Positions 21,800-29,656 of a stretch of DNA of 64,000 bases are shown here, one piece after another. Source of the DNA: Bacillus sonorensis NBRC 101234 = KCTC 13918 (GTDB lineage: Bacteria; Bacillota; Bacilli; Bacillales; Bacillaceae); the NCBI RefSeq assembly GCF_001592005.1, contig NZ_BCVZ01000007.1, positions 1 through 64,000 of the forward strand, written 5' to 3'. Below the pieces are notes generated by a model. It saw nothing but the letters and a program-made list of their open reading frames with translations, was not told where the DNA came from and did not search any database. The first letter of the stretch is position 1. Each line of letters begins with the position of its first letter. The position numbers and the translations under genes were made by a program.

Positions 21800-23242
21800 T
21801 TACATGATTCCGATGATATTCCACCAAAGCAAACCAAGGCCCGTCCAAATCGCAAACGTCAAGAGAGAGACGGCAAAGCCCAATCCAAACCACGCTTTTG
21901 TTGAAACATACTCAGAACTGAAATAGAGCGGTCCGGCCAGCGTTCCGTAGTTCGTCGGCTGTGCGCAAAGCGCCGTCAAAAAAGCCAAATACAACGCCGA
22001 GGCAACAGGCGGAGCCCCCATGCCGACCAAAATCGCCAAAAACGGCGCATAGAAGGCATTGACATGAATGATCAGGCTTGTAAAGAAATAATGGCTATAG
22101 TAGTAAACAAACCCCAATACAACGAATGCCACGCCCCATGACAAACCGTGGACTTCAGCACCGACCGTCTGGCTGAACCATTTAATCACGCCGAAGCGGT
22201 TCAGCTGGGCGCCCATCATTAATAGCGGCCCGAGCCAGACAAGCAGATTCCAGGCGCTTTTTTGTTCGGGGATGTCAGACCATTTGATGACGCCGAAGAA
22301 GACGAGCATCGTCACGCCGATAAAGGCTGCAACCGTCGTCGAGACGCCGAGCGCATTCCCGAATATCCACAATAAAATCATCACAAGAAAAGAGAGCAGC
22401 ATATAGATTTCCGAACGTTTCACAGGCCCCATCTTCTCCAATTCTTTTTGGGCCATTACCGGTGCATCAGGCATTTCCGTGATTTCCGGTTTATATAGAA
22501 CATAGATAACCAGCGGGATCACGATTAACGAAACTGCCGCAGGCAAGAGAGCCGCCAAAGCCCACAGCCCCCAGGAAATATGGATGCCTGCTTGCTCTGC
22601 CAAAGACACCGCAATCGGACTCGTCGAAATCGCCGTTAAAAACACGGCCGATGTCAGCAAATTCGTATGGAATCCTAAGAAAATCAGAAATGAGCCAATT
22701 TTCCGCGATGTACCAAGCTTCGGATCAGATCCGTATGATTTCGCGAGCTGCTGGATAATCGGAAAAATGATCCCCGCTCCCCGCGCCGTATTGCTCGGAA
22801 TGGCGGGCGACATCACCAGCTCGCATAACACCAGCGCATATCCAAGCGTCAGCGTCCGTTTACCGAACAACTTGACAAACAGATAGGCAATTCTTAATCC
22901 GAGTCCTGTTTTTGTAAATCCGATCGCCGCGCAATATGCAGCGACGATTAACCAAATCGTGCTGTCGCTGTAGCCTGAAAAGGCAACTTCAGCGCTGACT
23001 GTATGCGTCACGGTCAAAATGATGACATCAATAAATGCATAAAGTCCAAGCGGAGCCGCATTTAAAATGCAGCCGACAATCGTTGCCAAAAACAAGGCCA
23101 GCACATGACCGCCCTGAGGAGAAATGCCTGACGGATAGTGGATAAACCAAAACGCCGTTCCGATCATGATGGAAATCAGAAAGGGAATAGGTTTAAACGC
23201 CATCTGCCGGGCCTTTCTTTCAGGATCGCTTCCCTCAGCCAC
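21800..23242 (-). CDS. DASS-family dicarboxylate (malate/2-oxoglutarate-type) transporter, YflS-like
   Basis: The 480-residue membrane protein is of the CitT/SODiT1 branch of DASS: GYSDSTIWLIVAAYCAAIG, SPAIPSNTARGAGIIFPI (first SNT motif) and the distal TALCAQPTNYGTLAGP. B. subtilis YflS, annotated as a malate transporter, has 478 residues. GTG at 23242 is preferred because AAGGAG lies 9 bp upstream; longer starts at 23302 or 23263 lack a site. It sits 27 bp upstream of the malolactic enzyme gene, so the two form an operon supplying substrate to it. Confidence 0.86.
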   Translation of the reverse strand: MAEGSDPERKARQMAFKPIPFLISIMIGTAFWFIHYPSGISPQGGHVLALFLATIVGCILNAAPLGLYAFIDVIILTVTHTVSAEVAFSGYSDSTIWLIVAAYCAAIGFTKTGLGLRIAYLFVKLFGKRTLTLGYALVLCELVMSPAIPSNTARGAGIIFPIIQQLAKSYGSDPKLGTSRKIGSFLIFLGFHTNLLTSAVFLTAISTSPIAVSLAEQAGIHISWGLWALAALLPAAVSLIVIPLVIYVLYKPEITEMPDAPVMAQKELEKMGPVKRSEIYMLLSFLVMILLWIFGNALGVSTTVAAFIGVTMLVFFGVIKWSDIPEQKSAWNLLVWLGPLLMMGAQLNRFGVIKWFSQTVGAEVHGLSWGVAFVVLGFVYYYSHYFFTSLIIHVNAFYAPFLAILVGMGAPPVASALYLAFLTALCAQPTNYGTLAGPLYFSSEYVSTKAWFGLGFAVSLLTFAIWTGLGLLWWNIIGIM

Positions 23243-23309
23243 AAGTATCAACTCCTTATTCATTTTGGGTACGCTGATATTGTAGTCACGCCGCCCGGCC
23301 AAAAACCCC

Positions 23310-23324
23310 TATAAAATTTTTATA
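23310..23324. promoter_or_regulatory. AT-rich palindrome, candidate LysR-regulator site
   Basis: TATAAAA-T-TTTTATA is a perfect 15-bp dyad in the divergent region between the DASS and AEC genes. It has the T...A ends typical of LysR sites, but such AT-rich dyads are common. Confidence 0.3.
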
Positions 23325-23494
23325 CGATAATAAATAAAACTAATGCAGCCCGTCCCGCAAGGCTGTATGGCATACTGATAAATCTTTCTTATCGGCCTAT
23401 AAATAAACGCTATTTGAGAGTCTTCTCCCGGCCGCATTATGATTTAACGTAGGGAATATTTCATTTCAATAAATAAAGAAAAGAAGGAATGCAT

Positions 23495-24448
23495 ATGAAC
23501 ATTTGGACATCGATTTCAAGCGTCATTATTATTTTGCTATTGATTTCTTTAGGATTTGTTTTAAATGAGAAAGGCTGGTTTGTGGAAGGATTTAAGGGGA
23601 GCATTTCAAACCTGATCACAAAAATAGCGTTGCCCTGCTCCATTTTCGTATCGGTATTGAAATTTTTTACAAAAGAAAAGCTGATCGACTTATCCGGCAG
23701 CTTGATCTGGCCGCTATGCGGAGTCATCATTTCCTATATCATTGCCTTTTTATTTTCTAAAATGCTGCGCACCAGACAAGGCAGAATCGGCACATTCAGG
23801 GCTTCATTTGTCAATGCGAACGCCATTTTTATCGGACTGCCGCTGAACATCGCCTTGTTCGGTGAAAAAAGTCTTCCATATTTTCTTGTCTACTATATTA
23901 TAAATACCGTTTCACTCTGGTCATTAGGCGCCTTTTTAATCGCCAAAGACAGCATCGGCGGAGACCACGGAACCCAAAAGATTGCGTTCAAACAATTATT
24001 GTCCAAGCTGTTGCCGCCTCCGCTTCTCGGCTTTATCATTTCGATCGTTTTCCTCTGGTTTGAAATACCGGTTCCCGAGTTCGCCAGCTCAGCACTGACA
24101 TATGTCGGGAACCTGGTCACACCGCTGTCATTGATTTTTATCGGAATCGTCTTAAATGAATCCGGCCTGAAAAGCATCCGTTTTGACAAGGATACGATCG
24201 GCGTTTTATTGGGGCGCTTTGTCATCTCGCCGCTCGTGCTGTTTTTGCTGCTCTTGCCGATCCCGCTTTCTTCACTGCTGAAGCAAACATTGATCGTACA
24301 ATCGGCTACAGCGACGCCGACCGTCACCCCGATGCTTGCCGCAGAAGCAGGCGGGGATGTCGACTTTGCGACCAATACCGTTGCGACAAGCACGATCCTC
24401 TTCATGTTCGTCGTACCGATATTGATGCAGCTTTTGCAGTTTGTATAA
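23495..24448 (+). CDS. AEC-family permease, probable malate transporter (MleP/YwkB-like)
   Basis: The 317-residue protein has about ten hydrophobic segments in two halves, with the AEC signature region ALPCSIFVSVLKFF and the C-terminal SATATPTVTPMLAAE. Members include the malate permease MleP of malolactic operons and B. subtilis YwkB beside a malic enzyme. ATG at 23495 is chosen (GAAGG 7 bp upstream); the ATG at 23489 is too close to the site. It is divergent from the transporter-enzyme operon; with the regulator it makes a complete malolactic gene set. Confidence 0.83.
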   Translation: MNIWTSISSVIIILLLISLGFVLNEKGWFVEGFKGSISNLITKIALPCSIFVSVLKFFTKEKLIDLSGSLIWPLCGVIISYIIAFLFSKMLRTRQGRIGTFRASFVNANAIFIGLPLNIALFGEKSLPYFLVYYIINTVSLWSLGAFLIAKDSIGGDHGTQKIAFKQLLSKLLPPPLLGFIISIVFLWFEIPVPEFASSALTYVGNLVTPLSLIFIGIVLNESGLKSIRFDKDTIGVLLGRFVISPLVLFLLLLPIPLSSLLKQTLIVQSATATPTVTPMLAAEAGGDVDFATNTVATSTILFMFVVPILMQLLQFV

Positions 24449-24453
24449 ACATC

Positions 24454-24489
24454 AATAAGGAAGAAGGCTGACCTTCTTCCTTATTTTTT
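24454..24489. terminator. Terminator shared by the AEC permease and the small membrane gene
   Basis: Stem AATAAGGAAGAAGG with its complement and short loop, then six T on the + strand; the stop of the opposite gene lies at its right edge. Confidence 0.88.
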
Positions 24490-24802
24490 AATTCCTGCCG
24501 GCAAAGTAAACGGTGGAAATAAGCATGGATACACAATGCAGAATATATAAACCCGTTATTAAAAAGAATGAAAAAGAGATTCCTTTGTAAAGGATGGCTA
24601 ATACCCAGGCTATTAAGATTCCAACCATTGTGATGTTCCAAGAAAGCGTTTTTGCCTGATAACGAATTTTTTGATGACGCTCATTGAACAGCCTCATTTT
24701 TTGATTAATACGTTTGTTAATAAAATAAGCAATGATCATACCTGCCACCCCAATCCCTATACCAGACAGAGCAACCAACATGTTAAGCATATGTTCAGTC
24801 AA
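24488..24802 (-). CDS. Small membrane protein paired with an XRE regulator
   Basis: About 104 residues with four hydrophobic segments (MLVALSGIGIGVAGMIIAYF, ITMVGILIAWVLAILY, FSFFLITGLYILHCVSM). Its start overlaps the stop of the XRE gene, so translation is coupled. A TTG at 24802 has GAGGGGG 9 bp upstream; ATG at 24811 abuts the same site and is an alternative. I do not recognise a function. XRE plus small membrane protein pairs are common in Bacillus, where the membrane protein may modulate the regulator. Confidence 0.7.
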   Translation of the reverse strand: MTEHMLNMLVALSGIGIGVAGMIIAYFINKRINQKMRLFNERHQKIRYQAKTLSWNITMVGILIAWVLAILYKGISFSFFLITGLYILHCVSMLISTVYFAGRN

Positions 24803-25004
24803 TGTTTTCATCCCCCTCAAAAATGAATAAATCTTCAATCAAACACTCAAAAATTTGTGCCAGTTTATGCGCCAAAACAAGTGAAGGCTTATACTTTCCC
24901 TTTTCAAGCGAAATGACTGTTTGCCTGGACACGTTTAGCTTTTTTGCCAGTTCTTCCTGCGTCATGTTGAACGAAGTGCGCTTTTCCTTTATTAACGTCT
25001 TCAT
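24795..25004 (-). CDS. XRE-family HTH regulator (Cro/cI type)
   Basis: A 69-residue protein that is almost entirely one helix-turn-helix domain: FNMTQEELAKKLNVSRQTVISLEKGKYKPS, then LAQIFECLIEDLFIFE. It belongs to the short YozG/YvaO-like group of regulators. The start is ATG preceded by GGAGG. A nested inverted repeat upstream is the likely autoregulatory operator. Confidence 0.88.
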   Translation of the reverse strand: MKTLIKEKRTSFNMTQEELAKKLNVSRQTVISLEKGKYKPSLVLAHKLAQIFECLIEDLFIFEGDENID

Positions 25005-25023
25005 ATGACCTCCAGATGAAAAA

Positions 25024-25057
25024 TGTAAAGTTGACCATACGTCAAGTTTACTTTACA
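25024..25057 (-). promoter_or_regulatory. Nested inverted repeats, probable XRE operator/promoter
   Basis: TGTAAAG (25024-25030) pairs with CTTTACA (25051-25057), and inside it TTGAC (25031-25035) pairs with GTCAA (25041-25045). On the - strand a TTGACG -35-like box falls within the inner repeat, so binding would block the XRE promoter. Confidence 0.6.
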
Positions 25058-25068
25058 ACACAAAATGC

Positions 25069-25115
25069 AAAAAAGGATAGATCAAGCAGGTGTTCCTCCT
25101 GCTCATCTATCCTTT
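25069..25115 (-). terminator. Terminator of yeeI
   Basis: Long hairpin (AAAGGATAGAT and its complement with an inner GCAGG/CCTGC), followed on the - strand by TTTTTT, 20 bp after the yeeI stop. Confidence 0.9.
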
Positions 25116-25134
25116 AAATTGGACTGCTGTTTTA

Positions 25135-25854
25135 TTACGCGTCTAAATCGACGTTATGGTAGACTTGCTGAACATCTTCCAAATCTTCCAGGGCATCGAT
25201 CAGTTTTTCAAATTGAGCTTGGGCATCCTCCGGAAGCGTCACTTCGTTTTGCGCAAGCATCATCAGCTCTGCGACGGTAAACTCGGTGATTCCGGCGTTT
25301 TGCAGCGCCTCTTGCACGGCATGGAATTGATCAGGCTCGGCGTAGACGATTACAGCGTCGTCTTCTTCGATAATATCGCGGACATCGAGATCGGCTTCCA
25401 TTAACAATTCAAGCGTTTCATCCGCCGTTTTGCCTTCAAAGCCGATGACAGCCGTCGGATCAAACATGTATGCGACAGATCCGCTCACACCCATATTTCC
25501 GCCGTTTTTTCCAAATGTGGAACGAACATCAGCCGCAGTCCGGTTGACATTGTTCGTCAGCGCATCAACGATCACCATCGCGCCGTTCGGCCCGAATCCT
25601 TCATAGCGCAGCTCGTCATAGTTCTCTTCAGAACCGCCCTTTGCCTTTTCGATCGCCCGCTCAATAATCGCTTTCGGGACATTGTACGTTTTCGCCCGCT
25701 CAAGCACGAACTTCAGCGCCTGATTTGATTCGGGATCCGGCTCGCCCTGCTTTGCCGCCACATATATTTCACGTCCGAATTTGGCATATATCCGGCTCGT
25801 ATTCGCATCCTTCGACGCTTTCTTTTCTTTTATATTGTTCCATTTACGGCCCAT
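25135..25854 (-). CDS. yeeI: YebC/PmpR-family protein YeeI
   Basis: DUF28 protein of 239 residues, equal to B. subtilis YeeI. It starts [20 protein letters not shown], has the conserved acidic-domain stretches [10 protein letters not shown] and [19 protein letters not shown], and ends with a second alpha/beta domain. YebC proteins were long called regulators; recent work assigns related paralogs to easing ribosome stalling at proline stretches. It marks the left shoulder of the variable region that ends at rlmCD. Confidence 0.93.
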   Translation of the reverse strand: MGRKWNNIKEKKASKDANTSRIYAKFGREIYVAAKQGEPDPESNQALKFVLERAKTYNVPKAIIERAIEKAKGGSEENYDELRYEGFGPNGAMVIVDALTNNVNRTAADVRSTFGKNGGNMGVSGSVAYMFDPTAVIGFEGKTADETLELLMEADLDVRDIIEEDDAVIVYAEPDQFHAVQEALQNAGITEFTVAELMMLAQNEVTLPEDAQAQFEKLIDALEDLEDVQQVYHNVDLDA

Positions 25855-25963
25855 GATGTAACCACTCTCTTTCGTCTTTCATTCACAAAATCTATTATAC
25901 CGCAGGGCTGTGCGATTTCATCAAATTGATGCATCGAATTTGCGACATTTTTTTGGAAATCTG

Positions 25964-26869
25964 CTAGGATGCGAGATTTTGGCTGTCTTCTTTCATAATC
26001 ACGGTGACAAAAATCCCGGCGATCACAAGCATGATTCCGATCAGATGAATCACGGTAAATTGCTCCTTCAGGACGAGGCCGGATAAGACGACGGCGGAAA
26101 CGGGCAATACCGACGTGAAAATCCCGGAAATCCCGGCAGAAACCTTCGTCACGCCGCTGTACCACAAGTAAAAGGCAAGCACCGTGACGATCAGCGCATA
26201 ATAGAGTACATATGACCAATCAAGAACACCCGGCGTCGTGAAATCGAAAGACAGCGCTTCGATGACGGCAAACGGAAGAAAAAACAAAAACCCGAACAGC
26301 GACACAAACGTTGCAATCGCCAATGCCGAAATATGCGGGGACAAAAATTTCGCCAAGAGCGTAAACAGCGCCTCGCCAACCACCGCCGCCGCGATCAAGA
26401 GGTTCCCGATTAAAACGTGCGGGCTTCCGCCTCCGTCTGCCCCGAACAGATTGATCGTCATCACGCCCATGACAGCGAGCACGATTCCAATCGCCATCCG
26501 CTTTTCGATTCGCTCTTTCAATAGAAAAAAAGCCAAAATCCCGACAGCCATCGGCGTCGTGCTCGTAATAATTCCGCTTTCCATCCCCGTCGTCAGCTTG
26601 ACGCCGTAAAGCATGCAGACGCTGAACAGAAAAACGCCGGTAAACGACTGCATCAGCAGTACAAACACGTCTTTTTTCGTCAGCGCCGGAAACCCCTTTT
26701 CAAAAACAATAAGCAGCACGATCAAAACGGCCGCCGCAATCAAGAATCGAATCCCTGACGAAAGAAACACCGGAATCGTTTCGACCATCAGCTTCCCGAC
26801 GACGACCGAGCTGCCGACGATCGCCATCGCGAGCGCCATTGAGATGTAAGCCTTCAGTTGATGCTTCAT
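25964..26869 (-). CDS. EamA (DMT-family) transporter
   Basis: The 301-residue protein has ten predicted membrane helices in two EamA repeats (first AMAIVGSSVVVGKLM..., second LIAAAVVGEALFTLLAK...). Family members export amino acids or metabolites; the substrate is unknown. AGGAG precedes the ATG. It begins 38 bp after the MocR gene on the same strand, so the two may be co-transcribed. Confidence 0.86.
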   Translation of the reverse strand: MKHQLKAYISMALAMAIVGSSVVVGKLMVETIPVFLSSGIRFLIAAAVLIVLLIVFEKGFPALTKKDVFVLLMQSFTGVFLFSVCMLYGVKLTTGMESGIITSTTPMAVGILAFFLLKERIEKRMAIGIVLAVMGVMTINLFGADGGGSPHVLIGNLLIAAAVVGEALFTLLAKFLSPHISALAIATFVSLFGFLFFLPFAVIEALSFDFTTPGVLDWSYVLYYALIVTVLAFYLWYSGVTKVSAGISGIFTSVLPVSAVVLSGLVLKEQFTVIHLIGIMLVIAGIFVTVIMKEDSQNLAS

Positions 26870-26907
26870 CCATCTTCTCCTGTCTTTATGTATTTAGGAA
26901 AATTGTA

Positions 26908-28356
26908 TCAAATTCCGGGCGGCATTTTGGATTTTTTTCCGCTTTCTTTCGCTAATACCTTGATGATCAGGCTCAGTTGATAGATTCCCTTTTCAAGGTC
27001 CTCAAGAGAAGCAAAAGCATAGGATAACCTGATAAAATTCCCGTTTTCCTGCGCATAGATGCTCCCGGAATTCAGCAGAATGCCTTCTGCCAATGCTTTG
27101 GCATAAAGAGATTTCATCGACAGGGTCGGCAGTATGTTCAGCCAAATAAAAAAGCCGCCCTTCGGCACGTTCCATGACGCAAATCCTTTCAAGTGTTCTT
27201 CCAAAACCTCCAAGACAAAGTCCCTTCTCTTTTTGAGCTGTTCCCTGACGTTTTCAAGGTGCTTCTGATAATGTCCGTTTGTCAGCCATTCAGCCGCCAC
27301 TCTTTGAGACAGCGAGCTTGAACCGTAGTCTGTCTGCATTTTAATATCTGATAAGCGTTCGATGACAGGCTCAGGCCCGACGATCCATCCGATTCTGAGT
27401 CCCGGGCTCAGCGTTTTTGAAAAGCTTCCGATGTATAAGACATGCCCGTTTTGATCCATTGACTTGATCGGAGGAGGCGGGGCCTGATCGATCCACAGCT
27501 CGCGGTAGATATCGTCTTCAATGATCGGCAGCTGTTCCTTTTCGCTCAAACCCAAAACCTCTTCCCTCCGCTTTTGGGACATTAACACGCCGGTCGGATT
27601 TTGAAAACAAGGGTTGGTGTACAAAATCGACCTGCCCCGCGGAGCCGCTCCGATCATTTGCGGCAAATGCCCGGCTTCATCCATCGGCAGCCCCGAAAGC
27701 TTCATGCCCGCCGATTGGAAGACGTGCAAAGAATAAAGGTAGGACGGGCGATCCAAAAACACGGTCGATCCGCTTTGCAAAATCCCCATGGAGATGAGCT
27801 GCAAAGCCTGAAGCGCACCGGAAACGATGAGAATCGAAGCCGGGGACGCTTGAATCCCGATCGTTCGCAAATAACGGCTGAGCGCCTCTCGTAAAGGAAG
27901 ATAGCCCTTTGGCTCCTCATAACCGAAAGCCTCCAGACGGTGAGCCACCTTCCCCATCATCTCCTTCATCACAGACAATGGAAACATGTCTTTGGAAAGC
28001 TCGCCTTTGCTAAGCTGGACCAAAGCCGGATTTGATTCCGACTGGTTGATTTCCTGAACCGTCTTCCGGCTCGGCTGCTGAAACCCGGCGGCGACATACT
28101 TCCCCCAATCAGGCGACGAACGGTTGGCCAACAGCGTCCACGTATTGCTGACGACGACCGTCCCTTTCCCCATTCTGCCTTCAATCAGCCCGTCTGCCGC
28201 AAGCTCCTCCAAAGCCGTGATCACCGTGCTTCTGTTCACATTGAATTGCCGCGCAAGTGTGCGCTGGCTCGGTATCTTGCTTCCGATCGGCCATTCGCCA
28301 TTTCCGATTTTCTCTTTTATATACTCAATAATCTGTTTGTATTTTGGACGTTTCAT
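26908..28356 (-). CDS. MocR-type regulator (GntR HTH fused to aminotransferase fold)
   Basis: The 482-residue protein has an N-terminal GntR winged helix (IIEYIKEKIGNGEWPIGSKIPSQRTLARQFNVNRSTVITALEEL) and a class I aminotransferase-like domain with the PLP lysine in GSFSKTLSPGLRIGW. MocR proteins use PLP or an amino compound as effector. It is divergent from an EamA transporter and adjacent to another, resembling the B. subtilis ydfD-ydfC arrangement. Start ATG with GGGAG 7 bp upstream. Confidence 0.9.
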   Translation of the reverse strand: MKRPKYKQIIEYIKEKIGNGEWPIGSKIPSQRTLARQFNVNRSTVITALEELAADGLIEGRMGKGTVVVSNTWTLLANRSSPDWGKYVAAGFQQPSRKTVQEINQSESNPALVQLSKGELSKDMFPLSVMKEMMGKVAHRLEAFGYEEPKGYLPLREALSRYLRTIGIQASPASILIVSGALQALQLISMGILQSGSTVFLDRPSYLYSLHVFQSAGMKLSGLPMDEAGHLPQMIGAAPRGRSILYTNPCFQNPTGVLMSQKRREEVLGLSEKEQLPIIEDDIYRELWIDQAPPPPIKSMDQNGHVLYIGSFSKTLSPGLRIGWIVGPEPVIERLSDIKMQTDYGSSSLSQRVAAEWLTNGHYQKHLENVREQLKKRRDFVLEVLEEHLKGFASWNVPKGGFFIWLNILPTLSMKSLYAKALAEGILLNSGSIYAQENGNFIRLSYAFASLEDLEKGIYQLSLIIKVLAKESGKKSKMPPGI

Positions 28357-28378
28357 GATCGATCTCCCTGACGCAAAG

Positions 28379-28463
28379 TGGTTGGCTTTATTTTTTTCAA
28401 ACTGGTTGAAGCCATTTTACCAAACGTTTATTAAGATGGATACCACACAAATCAACTGGTTGG
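28379..28463. promoter_or_regulatory. Direct repeats of CTGGTTG, candidate MocR operator
   Basis: CTGGTTG occurs at 28402-28408 and 28456-28462, and TGGTTG again at 28379-28384, all in the same orientation in the divergent region. MocR regulators usually bind direct repeats, so these are likely binding sites between the two promoters. Confidence 0.55.
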
Positions 28464-28488
28464 TTTTTAAAAAGGAGTTTGAGGATAC

Positions 28489-29364
28489 ATGCAAAAACAA
28501 ACGATTCAGCTCACCTTGTCATACTGCATCATGATCGGTTTATGGGCCTCCGCGTTTCCCGGAATCCGCGCAGGTCTTACGCATTATACCCCGGAGCATC
28601 TCGCATTGCTTCGCCTGCTTATAGGCTCTTTGGCGCTTTTGCTCATCGCCGTATTCACCCGCATTCGCCTCCCGGAGATAAAGGATGTTCCGATGATCTT
28701 ATTGCTCGGATTTTTAGGATTTTCCGCTTATCACATGCTGCTCAACATCGGCGAACAAACGGTGAGCGCCGGGATTGCGAGCCTGCTCGTTGCGACAACG
28801 CCTCTATTTTCCGCCGCATTGTCCGGTCTGTTTTTCCGCGAAAAGTTCGGATCTGTAAAATGGGCCGGGTCTTGCTTCAGCTTTTTGGGCATCGGCTTGA
28901 TCTCGCTCGGTACAGGGAATTTCAAACAATCAGCCGCGGGAATTTTACTGATCTTGCTGGCCGCTTTTTCTGAAAGCGTCTATTTCGTCCTGCAAACGCG
29001 CTATATCCAAAAATACGGCTTCATTCCGTTTGTCATCTATACAATTTGGGGAGGAACCATTCCGATGCTCGCGTTTCTGCCTGGATTAGGCGAAGAGCTG
29101 ATCAATGCGCCGCTTCATTCTACAGCCAGTGTCCTGTATTTAGGATTGCTGCCGACTGTGGTGCCGTATTTTGCCCTTGCCTATATTACGTCGCGGGTCG
29201 GTGCTGCGGAGGCGACGGTTTCGTTGTATGTAACACCTGCTTTAACGCTTATCATCGCGTGGGTATGGGTCGGTGAAGTTCCCTCTTTTTTTTCGTTGCT
29301 TGGAGGGGTGATGACGATAGCCGGTGTATTGTTTGCATACTGCAAAATGGGAAAATACCAATAG
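28489..29364 (+). CDS. EamA (DMT-family) transporter controlled by the MocR gene
   Basis: The 291-residue protein has ten hydrophobic segments and two EamA repeats (SYCIMIGLWASAFPGIRAGL; LILLAAFSESVYFVLQTRY). Similar in size and placement to B. subtilis YdfC. Divergence from the MocR gene with repeats between them argues for regulated export of an amino compound. The start is ATG with AAAGGAG and GAGGA upstream. No terminator follows before the opposing truncated nuclease gene, which begins only 17 bp later. Confidence 0.87.
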   Translation: MQKQTIQLTLSYCIMIGLWASAFPGIRAGLTHYTPEHLALLRLLIGSLALLLIAVFTRIRLPEIKDVPMILLLGFLGFSAYHMLLNIGEQTVSAGIASLLVATTPLFSAALSGLFFREKFGSVKWAGSCFSFLGIGLISLGTGNFKQSAAGILLILLAAFSESVYFVLQTRYIQKYGFIPFVIYTIWGGTIPMLAFLPGLGEELINAPLHSTASVLYLGLLPTVVPYFALAYITSRVGAAEATVSLYVTPALTLIIAWVWVGEVPSFFSLLGGVMTIAGVLFAYCKMGKYQ

Positions 29365-29381
29365 CACTGAAGCCAATCAAG

Positions 29382-29636
29382 CTAGGCATAGCCCTGGTCA
29401 ATCACGCTTGAGTGCTTCTTGTTTTTATATTCAATAATGACAAACGATTGCGTCTGGTCATCAAATGCCAGCGTATCGATCCGAAAGCCGGCCACTCGAA
29501 ACTCAGACGCAATCAACCTGATGCCTAATAATTGTTTTAAATTCTTCTCACATAGGTCCGGTATGTCTTTTTCTTTCCTAAATGGTTTTTCCCGGATTTC
29601 TTTTAGATCTTGATGGTGTAATTGAAAGAGATACAT
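29382..29636 (-). pseudogene. Truncated PD-(D/E)XK nuclease-like gene (DUF5655-type)
   Basis: The 84 residues carry the start of a NucS/DUF5655-like nuclease: SEFRVAGFRIDTLAFD followed by SFVIIEYKNKK, that is D...E-x-K of the PD-(D/E)XK fold. The frame stops right after SVIDQGYA, where relatives of about 300 residues continue, and the stop lies next to the end of the opposing EamA gene, so the 3' part has been lost. ATG at 29636 has AAGGAG 7 bp upstream and sits 20 bp after the helicase start of its stop, so the two were one operon. Confidence 0.72.
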
Positions 29637-29656
29637 GGCTGCGCTCCTTACGTTCA

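Noticed and set aside
23893-24405. 170-codon frame opposite the AEC permease
   Set aside because: No start signal, and the permease frame is supported by family motifs.
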